Shown here one piece after another: positions 61,456 to 64,000 of a stretch of 64,000 nt of DNA (position 1 is its first letter; every line of letters starts with the position of its first letter). The position numbers and the translations under genes were made by a program. Under the pieces are notes generated by a model. It had not been told where the DNA came from. It ran no database searches and worked only from the letters and a program-made list of their open reading frames with translations. This DNA comes from Syntrophales bacterium (GTDB lineage: Bacteria; Desulfobacterota; Syntrophia; Syntrophales; UBA2210): positions 1 to 64,000 of the forward strand of contig JALOBE010000001.1 in NCBI GenBank assembly GCA_023228425.1, written 5' to 3'.

Positions 61456-62916
61456 ATGGAACTTTTTGAGCTGACCATACACGAGCTCGGAGAGAAGCTG
61501 CACCGGGGTGAAACGACCTCTCTGGAGATTACGGAATCTCTTTTCGAACGTATCGAAGCCGTGGAGGATCGCGTTCACTCGTACATAACTCTCATGAAAG
61601 ACTCGGCTCTCGAAAGCGCCCGGCAATCGGATCTCAGGCGCCGGGAAGGAGCCGCCGCGGGCCCTCTTGAAGGTATTCCCGTGGCCATCAAGGATCTTCT
61701 GTGTACCCGGGACGTACCGACAACCTGCGGATCACGCTTCCTGGAGACGTTTATTCCTCCCTACGACGCGACGGTGGTGGAGAAGCTCAGGCAGGCCGGG
61801 GCCGTTATCGTCGGAAAAACCAACCTGGATGAATTCGCCATGGGTTCTTCCACGGAAACGTCCTACTACGGCGTGACGAGAAACCCTTGGGATCTTGAGA
61901 GAATCCCCGGTGGTTCCAGCGGCGGCTCAGCAGCGGCGGCGGCGGCTGGACAGTGTATTGCCTCGCTGGGTTCCGACACGGGCGGGTCCATACGGCAGCC
62001 GGCGGCATTCTGCGGCGTTGTGGGTCTCAAGCCCACCTACGGCCGGGTGTCCCGCTTCGGACTTGTAGCCTTCGCCTCCTCCCTGGACCAGATCGGCCCC
62101 CTGACCAGGGATGTTGAAGACAGCGCCCTCATGCTGAACGTCATCGCCGGATACGACCGGAAGGATTCCACGTCGGTTCACCTGCCCGTTCCCGACTACC
62201 GGGAATTCCTGGGGCGGGGCATCGAGGGGTGGACCATCGGAATTCCTCGAGAATACTTTATTGATGGCATGGACCCGGAGATATTTGACGCCATGGGACA
62301 GGCCAAGGCGACCATGGAGAGCCTGGGAGCCGATTGCCGTGAAATATCCCTGCCCCATACCCGGTACGGAGTGGCCGCCTATTGCGTGGTGGCCCCCGCC
62401 GAGGCAAGCTCGAACCTTGCCCGCTATGACGGTGTGCGCTACGGTTTCCGCTCCACCGACGGGGATGATCTCCCGGGTATGTACCGGAACACCAGGACGG
62501 CAGCCTTCGGTGCCGAGGTCAAACGGAGGATCATGATCGGAACGTATGCCCTTTCCTCGGGATATTACGACGCGTACTACAAAAAAGCCTCCCAGGTCCG
62601 GGCTCTCGTGAAGAATGATTTCGACGAGGCATTTAAGACCTGCGACATTATATTGGCACCCACCACGCCCACGGCGGCTTTCAGGCTGGGCGAAAAAATT
62701 GAAGACCCCCTCCAGATGTACTTGTCGGACGTCTTCACCCTTCCCGCGAATCTTGCGGGCATTCCGGCCATATCGGTCCCCTGCGGCTTCACCGGAAAGG
62801 GACTTCCGCTGGGCATCCAGTTTCTTGCCGGCTCCTTCCAGGAAGGAAAACTGCTGCAGGCGGCATCGGCCTTTGAAAGATCGATGACCTTCGAGAAAAG
62901 GAGACCTCCGCTGTAA
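61456..62916 (+). CDS. gatA: Aspartyl/glutamyl-tRNA amidotransferase subunit A
   Basis: A 486-residue amidase-signature enzyme: the GIPVAIKDLLCT lysine, GGSSGGSAAAAAAG serine and GSDTGGSIRQPAAFCG nucleophilic serine form the Ser-Ser-Lys triad. It frees ammonia from glutamine for GatB to amidate Glu-tRNA-Gln or Asp-tRNA-Asn. ATG 61456 is preferred over 61450 because AAGGA is then at workable spacing. Stop TAA overlaps the gatB ATG by one base. Confidence 0.95.
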   Translation: MELFELTIHELGEKLHRGETTSLEITESLFERIEAVEDRVHSYITLMKDSALESARQSDLRRREGAAAGPLEGIPVAIKDLLCTRDVPTTCGSRFLETFIPPYDATVVEKLRQAGAVIVGKTNLDEFAMGSSTETSYYGVTRNPWDLERIPGGSSGGSAAAAAAGQCIASLGSDTGGSIRQPAAFCGVVGLKPTYGRVSRFGLVAFASSLDQIGPLTRDVEDSALMLNVIAGYDRKDSTSVHLPVPDYREFLGRGIEGWTIGIPREYFIDGMDPEIFDAMGQAKATMESLGADCREISLPHTRYGVAAYCVVAPAEASSNLARYDGVRYGFRSTDGDDLPGMYRNTRTAAFGAEVKRRIMIGTYALSSGYYDAYYKKASQVRALVKNDFDEAFKTCDIILAPTTPTAAFRLGEKIEDPLQMYLSDVFTLPANLAGIPAISVPCGFTGKGLPLGIQFLAGSFQEGKLLQAASAFERSMTFEKRRPPL

Positions 62917-64000
62917 TGGAATACGAACCCGTAATCGGGCTCGAAGTTCACGCCCAACTGCTGACAAAAACAAAGATATTCTGCGGCTGCTCCACACAGT
63001 TCGGTGCCCCCCCCAACAGCAACACCTGTCCCGTCTGCCTGGGCATGCCCGGGGTGTTGCCGGTGCTGAACCGAAGAGTGGTCGAATACGCCCTCAAAAT
63101 GGCCCTGGCAACCAATTGCACCATCAACTTTTCCAGTAAATGGGCCAGGAAAAACTATTTCTACCCGGACCTGCCCAAAGGATACCAGATTTCCCAGTAC
63201 GCCGACCCCCTGGCCGCAGGAGGATACGTGGACGTTGAAACCGACGGCGTGACAAAGCGGATCGGAATCACCCGCATTCACATGGAAGAGGACGCGGGAA
63301 AGCTCATTCATGACGAGACTGCCCCCGTCAGTTACGTGGATCTGAACCGGGCCGGCATGCCACTCATCGAAATCGTGAGTGAACCGGATATACGGAGCCC
63401 CGAGGAAGGAGCCGGGTACCTGAGACGGCTCCACGAAACCCTCGTGTACCTTGAAATCTGCGACGGAAACATGGAAGAGGGGAGCTTCCGTTGCGATGCA
63501 AACGTTTCCCTGCGCCCGAAAGGCAGGGAGGAGCTCGGAACACGGACGGAACTGAAAAACATGAATTCCTTTCGGAACGTGCAGCGTGCCCTCGAGTATG
63601 AAATAAAGCGCCAGCAGTACATTCTGGAAAGCGGGGGGCAGGTGGTTCAGGATACACGTCTCTGGGACGAAGCCAAGGGGATGACTTTCGCCATGCGGAG
63701 CAAGGAAGAAGCCCATGATTACCGGTACTTTCCCGACCCGGATCTCCTGCCCGTGAGGGTTTCACGAGAATGGGCCGAGGCCGTCGCCCGCAGCCTGCCC
63801 GAACTGCCCATGGAAAAAAGGAAACGCTTTACCGGTTATTACGAGCTTCCCCCCTATGACGCGGGAGTCCTCACGGCGGACCGGGCAGTTGCCGACTACT
63901 TTGAAATCGTTGCCGGCCGGTGCGGAAAACCCAAGGCGGCCAGCAACTGGGTCATGGGCAGCATCCTGGCCTTCCTGAACGAATACAAGGTTCATATCCA
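62916..64000 (+). CDS. gatB: Aspartyl/glutamyl-tRNA amidotransferase subunit B (runs off the window)
   Basis: The visible 361 residues begin MEYEPVIGLEVHAQLLTKTKIFCGC, the GatB signature, with CPVCLGMPGVLPVLNR completing the zinc site, then KNYFYPDLPKGYQISQY and MEEDAGKLIHD of the kinase-like active site, and TELKNMNSFRNV. It is cut by the window end, before the tail YqeY-like domain. AAAAGGAG precedes the ATG. With gatC and gatA it gives indirect Gln and/or Asn tRNA charging. Confidence 0.95.
   Translation, partial: MEYEPVIGLEVHAQLLTKTKIFCGCSTQFGAPPNSNTCPVCLGMPGVLPVLNRRVVEYALKMALATNCTINFSSKWARKNYFYPDLPKGYQISQYADPLAAGGYVDVETDGVTKRIGITRIHMEEDAGKLIHDETAPVSYVDLNRAGMPLIEIVSEPDIRSPEEGAGYLRRLHETLVYLEICDGNMEEGSFRCDANVSLRPKGREELGTRTELKNMNSFRNVQRALEYEIKRQQYILESGGQVVQDTRLWDEAKGMTFAMRSKEEAHDYRYFPDPDLLPVRVSREWAEAVARSLPELPMEKRKRFTGYYELPPYDAGVLTADRAVADYFEIVAGRCGKPKAASNWVMGSILAFLNEYKVHI

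Overview
The window looks like a chromosomal segment of an anaerobic, GC-rich deltaproteobacterium (Desulfobacterota, perhaps Syntrophales or a sulfate-reducer relative). The basis is gene content only: two selenocysteine formate dehydrogenases, a siroheme-decarboxylase-type haem route (AhbB plus an AhbC/AhbD-like radical SAM enzyme), corrinoid methyltransferases, GatCAB, a signal-peptide-bearing ATP synthase c subunit, and the dispersed hairpin repeats usual in such genomes. No species can be named from the sequence.

Layout. 1-1.2 kb: transposase end, an IS remnant with 53-bp inverted repeats, and dispersed repeats. 1.2-8.2 kb: an EPS-type MarR regulator, then a sulfur block (Rrf2 regulator, sulfate-binding protein, CysT, CysW, CysA) followed by a CysQ-like phosphatase on the other strand; two near-identical 199-bp MITEs sit at the 3' ends of cysQ and hemL and supply both stop codons. 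8.2-16.5 kb: hemL-ahbB, a long repeat-filled gap, a stand-alone atpE, a release-factor-like protein, an RNase Z-like hydrolase, plsC and an ABC-F protein.

16.5-24.2 kb (minus strand) is the most unusual part: a tight operon of MetH-activation-domain protein, MetF, MttB-like methyltransferase, methyl-H4folate methyltransferase, second MttB-like methyltransferase, corrinoid protein, and an asparagine-synthetase homologue lacking the residues for glutamine hydrolysis. Together these could move methyl groups from a quaternary amine through a corrinoid to tetrahydrofolate and oxidise them, with a linked ATP-dependent amide-forming step. A type I CoA-transferase pair lies just upstream.

26.7-36.1 kb: housekeeping genes (gmk, rpoZ, pyrF, rlmB-like, pilC, tRNA-Pro, DUF1178, a cysteine synthase/cysteinyl-tRNA synthetase fusion, a MutY-like glycosylase without an Fe-S motif, a PduO adenosyltransferase, nth). 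36.3-51.7 kb: a molybdenum/tungsten and formate island (two fdhE, a short ModE-like regulator, membrane-type selenoprotein fdnGHI, an unassigned molybdopterin oxidoreductase, a NuoG-like selenoprotein FdhA, modABC behind a structured leader, and an FmdE-like protein). 51.7-64 kb: CBS protein, pyruvate kinase, glutamine synthetase, GlcD-like oxidase, UbiA, radical SAM enzyme, HDAC-like deacetylase and gatCAB, with gatB running off the end.

The genes fit a lifestyle built on C1 units, formate, corrinoids and Mo/W enzymes. Throughout, short repeats have entered gene ends, and at least three genes appear to take their stop codon and C-terminal residues from repeats.
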